Assembly: GCA_963210315.1 (NCBI GenBank)
Contig: OY723275.1
Location: 1,364,001-1,428,000, forward strand
Source of the DNA: Rhynchopus euleeides
Taxonomy: Eukaryota; Euglenozoa; Diplonemea; Diplonemida; Diplonemidae
Length of the DNA: 64,000 bases
Reading direction: 5' to 3'
The notes under the pieces are model-generated. The model was not told the origin of the DNA, searched no databases, and saw only the letters and a program-made list of their open reading frames with translations. The position numbers and the translations under genes were made by a program. Positions 39,967 to 50,815 of this stretch are shown piece by piece. How positions within the stretch are numbered: position 1 is the stretch's first letter; the number at the start of each line of letters is the position of its first letter.

Positions 39967-41061
39967 ATGACGCCGTGGATTGCTGAGTACCTGTGGGTGA
40001 GCGGGAAGAACACCTACACGGACCTGCGCTCCAAGTACAAGACCGTGACGAACGTCGCGTTCGAGAAGGCGACGGTGGCGGACATGTCGGTGTGGAACTT
40101 CGACGGGTCGTCGACCAACCAGCACCGTGGTAACAACACGGAGATCATCATCAAGCCTGTGGCGATGTTCCCTCACCCCACCCTGGACAACGCCAAGGCG
40201 GTGCTGTGCGAGTGCTTCTACCCCGACGGCACCCCGGAGAAGGCCAACACGCGTAACATCGCGGAGAAGATCTTCAACGAGCACTCTGAGGACGAGGCCA
40301 TGTTCGGGCTGGAGCAGGAGTACTTCATCTACAAGAACGGCAAGCCCTACATGTGGCCCGAGAACGGCTTCCCCGCCCCCCAGGGCGACTACTACTGCGC
40401 CAACGGTGCGCAGGTGTGCGGTCGCGAGCTGGCCCTGGAGCACTACCTGGCGTGCCTGCGCTGCGAGCTGAAGATCTCTGGTGTGAACGCCGAGGTGGCG
40501 CCCAGCCAGTGGGAGTTCCAGATCGGGCCGTGCATCGGTGTGGAGCAGGGCGACCACATGGTGATGGCGCGTTGGATCTACCAGAAGATCGCTGAGAAGT
40601 ACGGGCTGGAGATCAACTACGACCCCAAGCCCATCAAGGGCGACTGGAACGGGTCGGGCTGCCACATCAACTTCTCCACGAAGGCGATGCGTGAGGAGGG
40701 CGGCATGGAGCACATCACCGCCGCCTGCAAGCGCCTGCAGCACACCTTCCTGGAGGACGTGAAGTTCTACGGTGGCGACAACAACGAGCGCATGACGGGG
40801 GCCCACGAGACCTCCAAGCTGAGCGAGTTCACCTACGGGATCGGCACCCGCCACACGTCGGTGCGTATCGGCAACGACATCGCAGCGGCAGGCAAGGGCT
40901 ACTACGAGGACCGCCGCCCTGCCTCGAACATCGACCCCTACCTGGCCACCGCTCGCTTCTTCGCGTCGTCGATGGGCTACGAGGGCCCGAGCTCCTCTGT
41001 GCTGGAGCCGCAGGCGTGGTGGGCCGACCTCGCCAAGGAGGCGGAGAAGAACTCGAAGTAG
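39967..41061 (+). CDS. Glutamine synthetase, eukaryotic type II (GSII)
   Basis: Intronless, 364 residues, normal for GSII. It condenses glutamate and ammonia with ATP to glutamine, in the cytosol since no targeting peptide is seen. Motifs: beta-grasp NFDGSSTNQ (about 43-51), metal/substrate FGLEQEYF (about 115-122), NAEVAPSQWEFQIGP with the catalytic EVAPSQWEFQ core (about 177-191), GCHINFSTKAM, NNERMTGAHET, RHTSVRIGNDI and the adenylylation-loop region YYEDRRPASNIDPYLAT. Codon use is very biased to GC-ending codons, suggesting high expression. It is fully conserved and certainly functional. Confidence 0.98.
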   Translation: MTPWIAEYLWVSGKNTYTDLRSKYKTVTNVAFEKATVADMSVWNFDGSSTNQHRGNNTEIIIKPVAMFPHPTLDNAKAVLCECFYPDGTPEKANTRNIAEKIFNEHSEDEAMFGLEQEYFIYKNGKPYMWPENGFPAPQGDYYCANGAQVCGRELALEHYLACLRCELKISGVNAEVAPSQWEFQIGPCIGVEQGDHMVMARWIYQKIAEKYGLEINYDPKPIKGDWNGSGCHINFSTKAMREEGGMEHITAACKRLQHTFLEDVKFYGGDNNERMTGAHETSKLSEFTYGIGTRHTSVRIGNDIAAAGKGYYEDRRPASNIDPYLATARFFASSMGYEGPSSSVLEPQAWWADLAKEAEKNSK

Positions 41062-43510
41062 ACCCGCATCACAGCATTGAGTCTAACGGTCCCGACGCCC
41101 CGGCGTTGCTCTTGCTGCGACACGCCCCGTTGAGTATCCCACAGTTATTCGAAGGCGGGTGAATGTCCGCGTTTCACAGCGTCATAGCAGAGATGAGAGA
41201 GCTGTCAGGTGGAGACGATCATTGGGCTGAAGAATTAGGATGAAATAAGACGAAGAAGAAGGAATGGGGGTGGTGAACAAAATACCCCCCCCCAAATCAA
41301 GCAAAATCACCGCCCCCCCCCCCCCCCCCCAGGTATTGTTTTTTTAGAGAAAACGACGAACCCTCCTTCCCCCCGCAGGTGGAAGGGACAAATATGTTGG
41401 AGGTGATCGAGGCGATCCTGTGTCTTTTGCATGTTTCTTGTGTTTTCTCTATGTGATATCGTGTGTTGCAAATGGCCCTGGAAGCCTCTGTCCGATGCTG
41501 GGAGGGCGTGGGGGGGTGGTGGGTGGGGGAGGAGAGGGGCTGTGCGGGGGCAGGGGGGATTGGGGTATTTTTTGGTATTTCTCTCTTGCGAGCGTTACAG
41601 CCCCGACCATCCCCCACCCACACACGCACACACCCCCTCCACCCCCCCCTCCCGTTCCACCTGCACCACCAGGTGCAAGCCCCAATTTTACTGTTACATA
41701 AATCACAACAGCACCTTGGTAGAGGTCTATTTAACTTTACGGAACGACATTTAGTTTTTTTTGTTGGTTGTTGTTGTTGTTGTTGTTTTTGATATCGTGA
41801 TTGTTTTTTGCTTTTTTCTTTTTGACAGTCACGTTGTTCCGTCACGTGTCAATAGTGGCATGGTGTGCACAAAACCTCTCTGACGGATTGCCACCCGCCT
41901 TTCCCTTTTGACACACCGAGCCCGCACCCCCCCCGACACCCCTCCCCACCCCTCGCCCCCTTCTTCCATCTCCAACCAAAGGACGTGCCATAAAGCGGAA
42001 CCCAGTTGATTTTACCAGCGGGAATGTTTTACGGTGTTTCCAACATCGGGTTGTTGAGAGGGTTGTGCCGGGGGTGGGGGTGGTGTTTTGGGTTTGTGTG
42101 CACCTCAAGTATGTCCGCTCCCCCCTTCAAAAACACAAATGCTCTCTCCACCTTCACCCGCCTCCCTTCCCCCCCCCGTCCCTCCCCCATCCTGTGCGGA
42201 TTGTTTTTTTTCTTTCTTTTTTTACCCTCCCCCCCATCCGAAGAATGGGAATCAAAAAAAAAAGTGAAGCTTCAGACAGGGCGGTGCATACCACGGCCCG
42301 CGGAAGGGGGGTAGCCGGGTTTTGCCGTTCGGTTTGCACCTGCCTCTGGCAAAGTGTTCACAATATTTTTTTTCACGGGTTTTTTTGGCAGGGGGGGTGT
42401 GTGATATCTTTTCTGCGGCAGCATATGCGCTGTGCGCACAGTTTCGGCCCTTGTCGTTTCCTGCTGTCTCCTCCCCCCCCCCCCCCCCCTACCCCCCTGG
42501 CCTTGCGATACTACTGCCGCATTCCCTTCATTTTTTTTGCTTTTGACAGCAGAGTGTGCCCCTTCAGACACGTACAGCACAGCCAAGAGGATGGCAGCTT
42601 ATAGTCACACATCCACGCCAACCAATCCATGGCGCGAACTGTGCTATGAAGTGTGCCATATGGGGGTGGTATGACGAGTTTGTTGATAAGCAACCCTGCT
42701 GTTTTCTATTTCCGTATGCGGCATATTATTGCGAAACCAGGGGGGCGTTCGGCAGGAATCTCCCAAAGGCATGTGTGTGCAAGCTGCTGTTGGTGCATAA
42801 AAGACAATCGTTTGTGTCATCCCCCCCCCTACCCCCAGACATGCCGTACCTGTTTATTTTGTTTTGCTTTGATCATCAGGCAACAGAAGAGAACGAGATG
42901 GAGAAAAAAAACTACCCCCCCCCCTCCCCACAAGAAAAAGACCGATTTAAAAAAAAAAGACCGATTTTACCACGCAAAGATATCAAGGAACGAAGAGGAT
43001 GAGGTCAACACCGCTTAGCAGAGGTGTAGCCGGAGCGCAGGGTGCCCGGGTACTCTCTACGTGTGGTGGGGGATCCAGGATGCTGATGGGGGGTGGGAGG
43101 CCTTCGTGTTAAGTTGCTGCGGAGCTGTGTGGTGGTGTGTCGGAGTGGTGGGGGGGGGGGAGGTGGGGCGGGGCGGGGCGGGGTGGGGATGGGGTCCCTC
43201 CAGACCCCCGCCCTGCTACGTCCCGCCTCCCTCCCTCCCCCCCCACTTCGAGATGCTACCGCCTCCTCCCCCCACCCCCGAGGACAAAAGAAAGGACGGG
43301 AGCGGAGCAAAGAAAAAAAATGGCGGTGTTGTCCCACCCCATGGGTCGTGTCGCCGGGAAAAAAAATGCCCATCCGCCCCCCACCTACACTTTTTTTTTG
43401 AGCCGAACATGCTGCTGAATTGCCTCATTTATTGCAAAGGCCTATGTCAGACAATTCCATTCCCCTCAAGCCGACCAGCACACACAGGGAGGGAGAGCGC
43501 CCCCCGTTGT
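41062..43510. other. Intergenic region
   Basis: 2.4 kb with long C runs (41314-41330, 42473-42488), T and TTG repeats (41756-41790), and no gene on either strand that I can support. The last part is C-rich and A-rich in turn. Confidence 0.5.
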
Positions 43511-44967
43511 ATGTACGTAGGGCCATGGCAGGAGTACAAGCTCTCAAAAGTCATCCAAGTGTACCGGGCAGAGCAGAACAAGAATGACCGCCCTGGGAGC
43601 AACCGCAGCCGGAGCAGCGAACATTCTAAGGTAGGCCCTTTGCTGGGAGGGGATGGGGTGTGATGTGGTGGTGGTGTGTGAGAGGTGACAGGTGAGAGGT
43701 GGAGTGACACTCCAACCAACCCCTGAAGAACGCGAGTTGCCGGGGTGGGGGGGGGGGGTGGGGAGGAGGCGTGGCGCTTGTGTGTGTGTTTTGACGTGCC
43801 TCTTGTGATACCCACACTCCTCCTCCTCCCCCCCCCCCCCCCCCTTCCCCCACTCACGGACAGCTCTCGGCAGCGACTGCCCCGCAGCGGAAGGGGCAGC
43901 ACCATGACACAGCATCGCAGAAGTCAGACCTCAGCTCGTCGATGCGCTCTGCCATCACCGACATTGATGAGTGGCGGAGGGTGCGTCAGGCGGGGCGGCG
44001 GGCTGTGAAATCGTCGACACAGCGCAACGCAAAGCCAAAGCCAGGGAAGAAGGCGGATGACAAGGAGAAGCAGGACAGGCGGGCGCACGTCGAACGCATG
44101 ATGCGGCTCTACTCCAATCAGATCCCGGAGCCGCAGGAGAAGTCCTGCCCCCACTGCGCCTTCCCGCAGACGAAGTTCTGCGGCTCGACAGGCATGCCTC
44201 ACGGCACCCCCAGCGAGGCGGCAGCACCGCCACCCGTTGCGGCGGAAGCTCCTGTGGCTGCTGCCGTGCCCATGCCCTCCAACCCCCCGCCTTCTTCTGT
44301 GCCCCAGAGCCCGATGCTGAACAGCTCTGCCATCGCACAGCTGATGAAGGCGCGAGATACGTTTGCCCCGCCGCAGGCGGCGCATCCCGCCCCGGCAGCC
44401 GCCGCAGCGCCTGCCGCGCCGCAGGCGCAGCAGCCCCCCGCATCTTCCTTCGCCGCCATCATCCAACACTACACTTACGCGTCACCTGATGTGCAGGCCA
44501 GGTATAGCCCGACACAGGGGGGCCCCGCAGCCCAGCGGCCTGCAGACGTGCAGGCCCCTGCGCCCAGCAGCTTCGAGAGGCAGGGTGTGGGGGTGGGGGT
44601 GGGGCGGCCGTCGCTTGCGGAGCGGGCGGGGGGGCAGGCGCCCGTGCCACTGTCTGCGGTGGCGCGGCAGGGGACTGCGGCGACGCATGGCAATGTGCTG
44701 AGCCCCGTGGGGAGTGCTGCCGCGTCGCCGACGGTGCCGAAGCACCGCCCCGCGCAGCGGGATCATATCGACGAGGATGAGGCGCTCCTGCGTGTTTCGC
44801 AGACGCTGAATAGGATGACGTCCCCCCCGGGGGTCGTGCCGTCCGCCGCCCAGCGCACCCTCTCCCCCCTCGCCGGGTCCGACGCTGATGTCGCGGAGCT
44901 CCTGCAGTGGACGAACAATCTAGCCGACCCCACAGCCTGGAAGCCGCAGACTCCAAAGCTCTTCTGA
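43511..44967 (+). CDS. Unknown Pro/Ala-rich protein with GPWQEYKL start
   Basis: Two exons, 43511-43630 and 43864-44967, give 407 residues. The intron is GT-AG (GTAGGC..GGACAG) with a run of 18 or so C before the acceptor, and lies between codons. The N-terminus MYVGPWQEYKLSKVIQVYRA looks conserved-domain-like. Residues about 60-150 are basic and helical (DIDEWRRVRQAGRRAVKSS, VERMMRLYSNQIPEPQEKSC). CPHCAFPQTKFC (about 126-137) could bind a metal with CxxC spacing. From about 145 on it is Pro/Ala/Gln-rich and disordered. It ends in VAELLQWTNNLADP. I do not recognise the family. A cytoskeletal or flagellar protein is possible but not shown. Confidence 0.75.
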
Positions 44968-45582
44968 GACAGGCACCGCCCCACCCGCCCAGCCTCTGGC
45001 CCCCCACCTTTGGCCTTGCTTTCTAGCTTGGCGGTAGAGGTTGTGGGTGGTGGTGGTGGGGGAAAGAGAACTGGGGGTGCGTGACATGTTTCGTCCGTTG
45101 TGTTCTTCGGGGGAGGGATGCAGATGGTGTGGTTAAAAAGTGTGTGTGGGTGGGGGGGGAGTGGGGATGAGGGGACGGCAAATTTATATCTCTGTTCTGT
45201 TCTGTCGCGCTAGATTATCGTGTTCTCTCTTTTCCTGTGGCTGCGCCTTTGCCTGTGTGTGTTTTTTTATCTAACCCTACCCCCCCCTCTACCGCACTGT
45301 TTTTTCTCACCCTTACTTGTTTTACCCGCTTTTTTTGTGTGGCCAGAGGAGACGCAAACGGAAGTATGACAGAAACGGACGCATTTCCGACGCCCATCCC
45401 CTCCCGTCTTCTCGACCATCAAACCCCCCTTCCCCCTCCAAGTCTTAGAATTGCCTTTGCTCCAGACACCTTTGCAGCTCCCCCCTCCCCGCATCCTCCC
45501 TTTCACAGGCCACATGCACGTGTGGCGATGCCTCGCCCTACACACAGCGGGGTGCGGCGGAGCCGCTCATCGCGGGCTTAAT
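44968..45582. other. Intergenic spacer
   Basis: GT-rich then T/C-rich (45230-45340), ending with CTCCCTTTCACAG (about 45497-45509), a good acceptor 70 nt before the next ATG. No gene is supported. Confidence 0.5.
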
Positions 45583-47229
45583 ATGAAGGCAGCGGGGCTT
45601 GCACCCTCCGCTCTTTCCCGTCGCTTCGCCTCCACCCCCTCCACCCGCCCGCCCCCTCCGCGGGGCAGCGCCGCACGCCGCAGCACACCGCAGCGTCGCC
45701 GGGTGCCCCCGCCCCCGCCAGCAGCTGCACCGCCGGCTCCCTCTGTCTCAGCCAGGGATGCCAAAACCTACGCAGAGCTGTTTGAGGCGAATGTCCAGCA
45801 CACCAAGGGCGTGCTCCGCTCCGGGGATCCGGGGTTCGTCGCGGAGCTGCTGGGGTCTGAGGGCAGCCCTGGGTGGGAGGTGGCTTTCCGTGACATCACA
45901 GACCGCAGCCTGGCGATTCTAATGGACGCACAGGTTGCGAGCTTTGTGGCGCACGCCGGGCGGGCCGCAGTGGCGGGCCGCTGCACACGATATGAGGCGA
46001 TACAGAGGTGCGTCACTCTTGTGAACACTGCTGAGTACGCAGGGCACCTCGTCGCTGCCAAGTCGTATCTCGAGCTGATGCGCATCGCATGGGCAGCCGA
46101 CACCGATGATGCGCGGAGGTTAATCCTCTCCGCATATCGCAATATCGCAGATAACTACGTGGCCGCCAAGGCGAACATCACAAGCAACTCCAGGATTCTC
46201 GAGATGTTCGACCCCCCACCCGATGTGTGGATACTGGCGATAAAAGCCGCGTCGCGCCTCACCCCTGTCCCGAAGGAGGAGCTCTCGGCAATGCTGAAGC
46301 GCATCACGAAGGCGGCAGATTCTGCGCAGCACTGCAAGACACAGCCCCTCCTGTGGAGCGCGCTGTACATCGGGTGGATGTGCGTCGACCCCCAGAAGGC
46401 GGACTCCATCTTCCGCAGGGCCACAGAGGTCCACCGCTCCTACACACGGCAGGCCTGGGTGGAGTACATCTCGCACGCGGGGGATATCGGGAACGGGCTG
46501 CGCATGCTGCGCAGCATGGAGCGTGCCGGGTTTCCGGCAGACACACGCGCCCACAACTCGGTGCTGCTGGCTGGGCTGCATGGGGAGGATAACAGACTGC
46601 CTTCCCAGAATAAGCCCCGCACGCAGATGGTGGGGGAGCTGCTGTCTCTAATGTCGCTGTCCCTCGTCAGGCCCGACGAGCAGACCCTCAGCATCATCGC
46701 GGCGTTATACCGCAGGGAGGAGCAGGGGGAGGAGGGGTTCCGCACTGTCATGCGCCTGCGTGATGAATACTCTCTGCCTCTATCCCGCAGCTGCCTGACC
46801 TCGCTCATTAGCGCGCAGATCCCATCATGTGGGAAGGATTCCGATAGTGTGGATCGGGCAGAGACATGTATGCTTGAGATATTGGACAGGGGCCTGTTGA
46901 ATGAGAAGCCGTACGGCACGGCATTCCATTGCTTCGGGCGGCTGATGATGTGTTATGCGAAGGCAGGGGAGTTGGCGCGGATGGAGTCGCTCCGAGATGC
47001 CTTTGCGGTGCGGATTGCCACCGGGGATTTTCACGACCCCAGCACCCGGTTTGTCTCCACCGCGATGAAGAACGCCTTCAGCGAGGTGCACCGCACGGCA
47101 GCGAGCATCGCCGTTGCCAACCCCAACACAGACTGGGGTGGCCCCCTCCATTTACCCTGGCGACCCGCTTCCTCCGATGAGACCCTCAAGTCGAACCCAC
47201 CCGACGGTGATCTCGACATCTGGCCCTGA
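45583..47229 (+). CDS. PPR-like, probably mitochondrial RNA-binding protein
   Basis: Single exon, 548 residues from ATG 45583. The N-terminus MKAAGLAPSALSRRFAST is a typical mitochondrial presequence (basic, no acids), followed by a Pro-rich linker. The rest is all-helical with pentatricopeptide-like units, for example AWVEYISHAGDIGNGLRMLR with SMERAGFPADTRAHNSVLLAGL, LLSLMSLSLVRPDEQTLSIIAALYR, and FGRLMMCYAKAGELARMESL. PPR proteins bind organelle RNA for processing, editing or translation. Repeat boundaries are loose, as in many protist PPR proteins. Upstream in-frame sequence exists but lacks protein character, so this start is preferred. Confidence 0.8.
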   Translation: MKAAGLAPSALSRRFASTPSTRPPPPRGSAARRSTPQRRRVPPPPPAAAPPAPSVSARDAKTYAELFEANVQHTKGVLRSGDPGFVAELLGSEGSPGWEVAFRDITDRSLAILMDAQVASFVAHAGRAAVAGRCTRYEAIQRCVTLVNTAEYAGHLVAAKSYLELMRIAWAADTDDARRLILSAYRNIADNYVAAKANITSNSRILEMFDPPPDVWILAIKAASRLTPVPKEELSAMLKRITKAADSAQHCKTQPLLWSALYIGWMCVDPQKADSIFRRATEVHRSYTRQAWVEYISHAGDIGNGLRMLRSMERAGFPADTRAHNSVLLAGLHGEDNRLPSQNKPRTQMVGELLSLMSLSLVRPDEQTLSIIAALYRREEQGEEGFRTVMRLRDEYSLPLSRSCLTSLISAQIPSCGKDSDSVDRAETCMLEILDRGLLNEKPYGTAFHCFGRLMMCYAKAGELARMESLRDAFAVRIATGDFHDPSTRFVSTAMKNAFSEVHRTAASIAVANPNTDWGGPLHLPWRPASSDETLKSNPPDGDLDIWP

Positions 47230-47629
47230 GTTGGTTTCCATTTCCATCCGGCTGATTCGAGAGATGTGTGTGGGGAGACCAAGGTGGGAACAGGGCGGGT
47301 GTGTGTTACAACAGAGCCCCCTCCTGCTGTGACTTGTGTGTGCTTTCTCGCACAGCTGTGATCGTCGACACAACAAGGTGTGCGGGGGGAGAGATATGTG
47401 AGGGGGTGGACCCCCCGCCTGACCCAAAACTCCCCCCCCCCCCCCCCCCCCACCACCACCTGTCTCCAAACACCCTCCTGGTGATGATATGCAGTATCGT
47501 CGAAACACACAACCCCCCACCCCCACCCCCACAGGAGGGCTACGCGGGCATCCCCCTCTCCTCCTCCTACACTACACTACACACCTCTATCTCTTTCCTC
47601 CCCTCCTCCCCTCCGCCCCTCAGCCACAC
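47230..47629. other. Intergenic spacer with C run and acceptor
   Basis: Presumed 3' UTR of the PPR-like gene, a C run at 47430-47450, then a strong pyrimidine tract CTCTTTCCTCCCCTCC..CCCTCAG ending at 47623, seven bases before the ATG at 47630. Confidence 0.5.
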
Positions 47630-49162
47630 ATGGGGCCAGCCCAGCCCCCCTCGCCCTCCCCTGGGTTGGATGTGGAGGGGCACCTCCGAGCGCTGCTGAA
47701 ATGGCGCCTAGACAACACGGTTGACCACCACCTCGGGGGATATGCCGAGATAGTCGGCGGCGACAGCACCGAGCGGAAGACAATAGTCAACACATGCAGA
47801 GGGATATACTGCATGTCGATAGGCGCCGCTCTCCATAGGGACCGCCTGCAGGACGTGGAGGGGGCGGATCGGTTTGCCTCTGCCGCACGCCACGGCATCG
47901 CCTTCCTTGAGGAACACCTCCACGACAGACAGCATGGAGGCTACTTCTGGGAAGCCGACCTCAGCCGCACCCCCGATGGCACCACCTCCAGCAGTGTGGT
48001 GACGCCGGAAAAGCTCCTCTACGGGCATGCCTTTGTCCTGCTGGCCTACAGCATGGCGCTGCGCGCCGGCATAGCCTCGCGCGATGATGTGGACCGCATC
48101 TCCACTCTCATTGAGCAGCGCTTCTGGAGGCCCTCTGAGGGGATGTACTGCGACTACATCTCTGCCGACTGGCTTAAGGTGGATGACTATAGGGGGCAGA
48201 ACGGCTGCATGCACACCTGCGAGGCTATGCTGGTTGCCTTCCATGCGACAGGGGATGATCAATTCCTCTGCAAGGCGGAGATTGTCGCGGAGAAGCTCTG
48301 CAAGGCGCTGCCCGCAGCTGCAGGCCCTTCGGGCCTGGTGTGGGAGCATTACACCCAGGCCTGGGCCCACGACTGGGGGTACAACAGGTCGGACCTCTCC
48401 GAGTGGACCGGGGAGGGCGCAGACCCCACCACGCTGGGCATCCGGGAGTACCGCCCGTGGGGTGTGCTGCCGGGGCATATCGCCGAGTGGGCCAAGCTGC
48501 TGCTGCTGCTGCACCGCGCCCGCCCCAAGGAGTGGTACCTCAGCACGGCGGTGCGGTTTATAGATTACGTGATGTCGGACGGGTGGGACAGTGCGCATGG
48601 GGGTATCTACTACTGCCTCGCCCCAGATCTCCGCGAGGTGGATGCTGACGTATGTGTGGTGGGTGTGTCTGGCGGTGGTGGTGGGGGTTGTGGTTGTTTC
48701 CGCGGGGTGGGGGTGGAGTGTGGAGTTATGGTGTGTATGTGACAGTGGAGGCAGCGCCAGAGCTCGCTCGGTGCTGCCGACACTCAGCTAAAAAGACTAA
48801 CGTGTGTATGCTGCACACCCCATCTTTTGGCGCAGGTCGCTGAGAAGTATGACGCGAAGGGCGAGGTGAAGAACGACTCGAAGTTCATGTGGCCCCTCGC
48901 GGAGGCGCTTGCTGCTGCGTCGCTGATGAAGGGTGCCTGCTCTGAAGGCGACCAAAGCGCTGCGCGTGCAGAGGAATATTACACAAAGCTGTGGCAGTAC
49001 TGCGACAGCCACTTGCTGGAGAAGGACCCCCAGTTCACTGGGGTTTGGTACAGCCGGCTCAGCAGGGACAACACACGGCTGTGCAAAGGCGTGAATGTCA
49101 GAGATTTGTACCACCCCCTCGCGGCGTGCTACGACATGATCAGCACTGCGTCAGGCCCATGA
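47630..49162 (+). CDS. N-acylglucosamine 2-epimerase (AGE) family enzyme
   Basis: Two exons, 47630-48649 and 48836-49162, 448 residues. The intron is GT-AG (GTATGT..GCGCAG) between codons. The family folds as an alpha/alpha six barrel and epimerises or isomerises sugars (N-acetylmannosamine, cellobiose, mannose). Family motifs: TCRGIYCMSIGAA, GGYFWEAD, KLLYGHAFVLLAYS, QNGCMHTCEAMLVAFHATGD (like the usual NPHMHLLEA), LPGHIAEWAKLLLLL (like PGHQxEW), GGIYYCLAPD, KNDSKFMWPLAEALAAA and VNVRDLYHPLAACYDM. The His residues in GHAF, CMHT, PGHI and DLYHP fit the barrel centre. The exact sugar cannot be told. A cytosolic place is likely, no signal being seen. Confidence 0.88.
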
Positions 49163-49477
49163 GGCGATGTGCTGCGTGGTGGGGGACATCACTGCTGCAC
49201 ATACGCCAATGATGCAGATGTGTCGCTCTCCCTCAAACGTTGACTGTTCTCGTCTGTCGTTCTGCGCCGCTTTGTTCTGCCGAGGCGGTGCCAGCACTGT
49301 CTATCCTCGGTGGCCTTCTCGCAGCCCTGGCCTGTGAGGCGAGGGGGTGTACCCCTGTTGTTGGAGCACACACACGGCTACCATCCCTCCCGCCCCCCTC
49401 ACCGGCAAGCATCACCTTGGGAGGGTCGCCAGAAACAACAGCAGGCCTAGACACATACAACTCTCGTTGTTTGCATC
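49163..49477. other. Short intergenic spacer
   Basis: Presumed 3' UTR, then C/T-rich tract (49386-49402) with AACAACAG ending at 49442 before the next start. Nothing else seen. Confidence 0.45.
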
Positions 49478-50254
49478 ATGCAGTCCGAGTGGCGTATGTT
49501 GCTGGTGTTCGACTTCGACCACACGGTTGTGGAGGAGAACACAGACTTTGAGGTGCAGGACCTGTGGAATGTGGAGAAGGCTGCAGGCAAGAAGCTGGAC
49601 GGCGAGACTGTCGTCTACACGCAGGAGCGGGGCTGGACACAGTACATGGATGATGTGATGGGGGCTCTGCACGGGCAGGGCGTCACGCACAGCCACATCG
49701 CGGACCGCATGCACAAGCTGCGCCTCACGCAGGACATGGAGCATGTGTTCCGCGAGGCGAAGCAGACGCAGCGGTGCGACGTGATTATCGCTTCCGACTC
49801 CAACACCTTCTTCATCGACACAATCCTCGAGAAGCACGGGCTGAAGGATGTGGTCGATGCGGTGTTCACCAACCCGGCGCAACTGACAGAGTCTGGCAGG
49901 TTGGCGGTGACGCCCTTCGACAACCAGACGGACTGCTCACGCTGCTCGCGCAACATGTGCAAGTCCAAGATTGTTGCGGACTTCATCGAATCGAAGAAGG
50001 GAGCTGGGGTGAACTACACACACTACGCATACGCAGGCGACGGTGGAAATGACTTCTGCCCCATGGCCTCCCTCCCTGCAGACGGCACAGCACTCGCCCT
50101 GGTGCGCAAGGGATTCTCCCTCGAGAAGCGCATCGAAGCCCACCGCAAGAAGGGCGTGACCATCGGGGCCAAGCGAGTCGACTGGTCGCACCCCACCGAG
50201 TTCCTCCCTGCCCTCAGGGACTTCTGGGCCTCCCTTGAAGCCGGCACAGCCTAG
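49478..50254 (+). CDS. PHOSPHO1/2-type HAD phosphatase
   Basis: Single exon, 258 residues, normal for the family. HAD motif I is LLVFDFDHTVVEENT (nucleophile D12, general acid D14), motif II ASDSNTFFID, and motifs III/IV YAGDGGNDFCP. The family-specific TNPAQLTESGRLAVTPF and CSRCSRNMCKSKIV match human PHOSPHO2 TNPAAFNSNGHLTV and CNRCPKNLCKK. The family removes phosphate from phosphocholine, phosphoethanolamine or pyridoxal phosphate. With the Cho2-type methyltransferase at 20585 this is the second gene touching choline/ethanolamine metabolism, though 29 kb apart. Substrate choice is inference. A perfect stem-loop follows the stop (50279-50306). Confidence 0.93.
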   Translation: MQSEWRMLLVFDFDHTVVEENTDFEVQDLWNVEKAAGKKLDGETVVYTQERGWTQYMDDVMGALHGQGVTHSHIADRMHKLRLTQDMEHVFREAKQTQRCDVIIASDSNTFFIDTILEKHGLKDVVDAVFTNPAQLTESGRLAVTPFDNQTDCSRCSRNMCKSKIVADFIESKKGAGVNYTHYAYAGDGGNDFCPMASLPADGTALALVRKGFSLEKRIEAHRKKGVTIGAKRVDWSHPTEFLPALRDFWASLEAGTA

Positions 50255-50815
50255 CGCACAACGCTTGCGAACACACGTGTCGTGGCAATGCTGGCCTTGC
50301 CACGACTCGCCTGAGACCATGACGCTATGCCGGGGAGTTCCCAGGGATACAGGGGGGGAGAGCGCTAACCCGTGTCTGGTGTCATGGTGTTGGTGTGGTG
50401 TAGAGAGACCGTACCGTGTAGCATCGTTGTCCGTGAGAATGGGTTTGCCTCCCCTTGCAGCAGCTTTTGGTGGTGTGTGCCAAAAGTGAAAGGGGGGGGA
50501 GACCCGGTGGGGCGGCGGGGTTGAAGGATTCCCTTCTGTAATAACGAAATGTGATTGTGCCCCGCTCAGGTTTAGAGTGTGAGAGGGGGGAAAACTCGCG
50601 TGGGTGTGGGTGTGGTTGGTGACGCTTTGGAAATACCGGCGCTGCTTCTTCCGAATGCCCGGGTTCGATAGCACCGGGGTGAGTCCAGGCATTCATGCCT
50701 CTTCAGCCCCCAGCCCTCCACCCCTGCGTATGATTGACGCACAGTGCAGCCCAGCTTGGGATGGGATGCCACCACCCACCCGACAGCTCATGGTTCTGCT
50801 GAGGCTGGTGCCAAT
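50255..50815. other. Intergenic spacer
   Basis: Begins with the stem-loop at 50279-50306, then GT/G-rich sequence. CCACCCGACAG ends at 50787, a plausible acceptor about 28 nt before the next start. An out-of-frame ATG at 50791 would make a short upstream frame if retained. Confidence 0.45.
50279..50306 (+). promoter_or_regulatory. Perfect stem-loop just after the PHOSPHO-type gene
   Basis: GTCGTGGCAA and TTGCCACGAC pair over 10 bp around the loop TGCTGGCC, 24 nt after the stop codon. It could act in the 3' UTR or in transcript processing. No U tract follows. Confidence 0.45.

Noticed and set aside
50660-50690. GGGTTCGATAGCACC resembling a tRNA T-arm
   Set aside because: No acceptor stem, D-arm or anticodon arm can be built around it; no tRNA or rRNA gene was found anywhere in the window.
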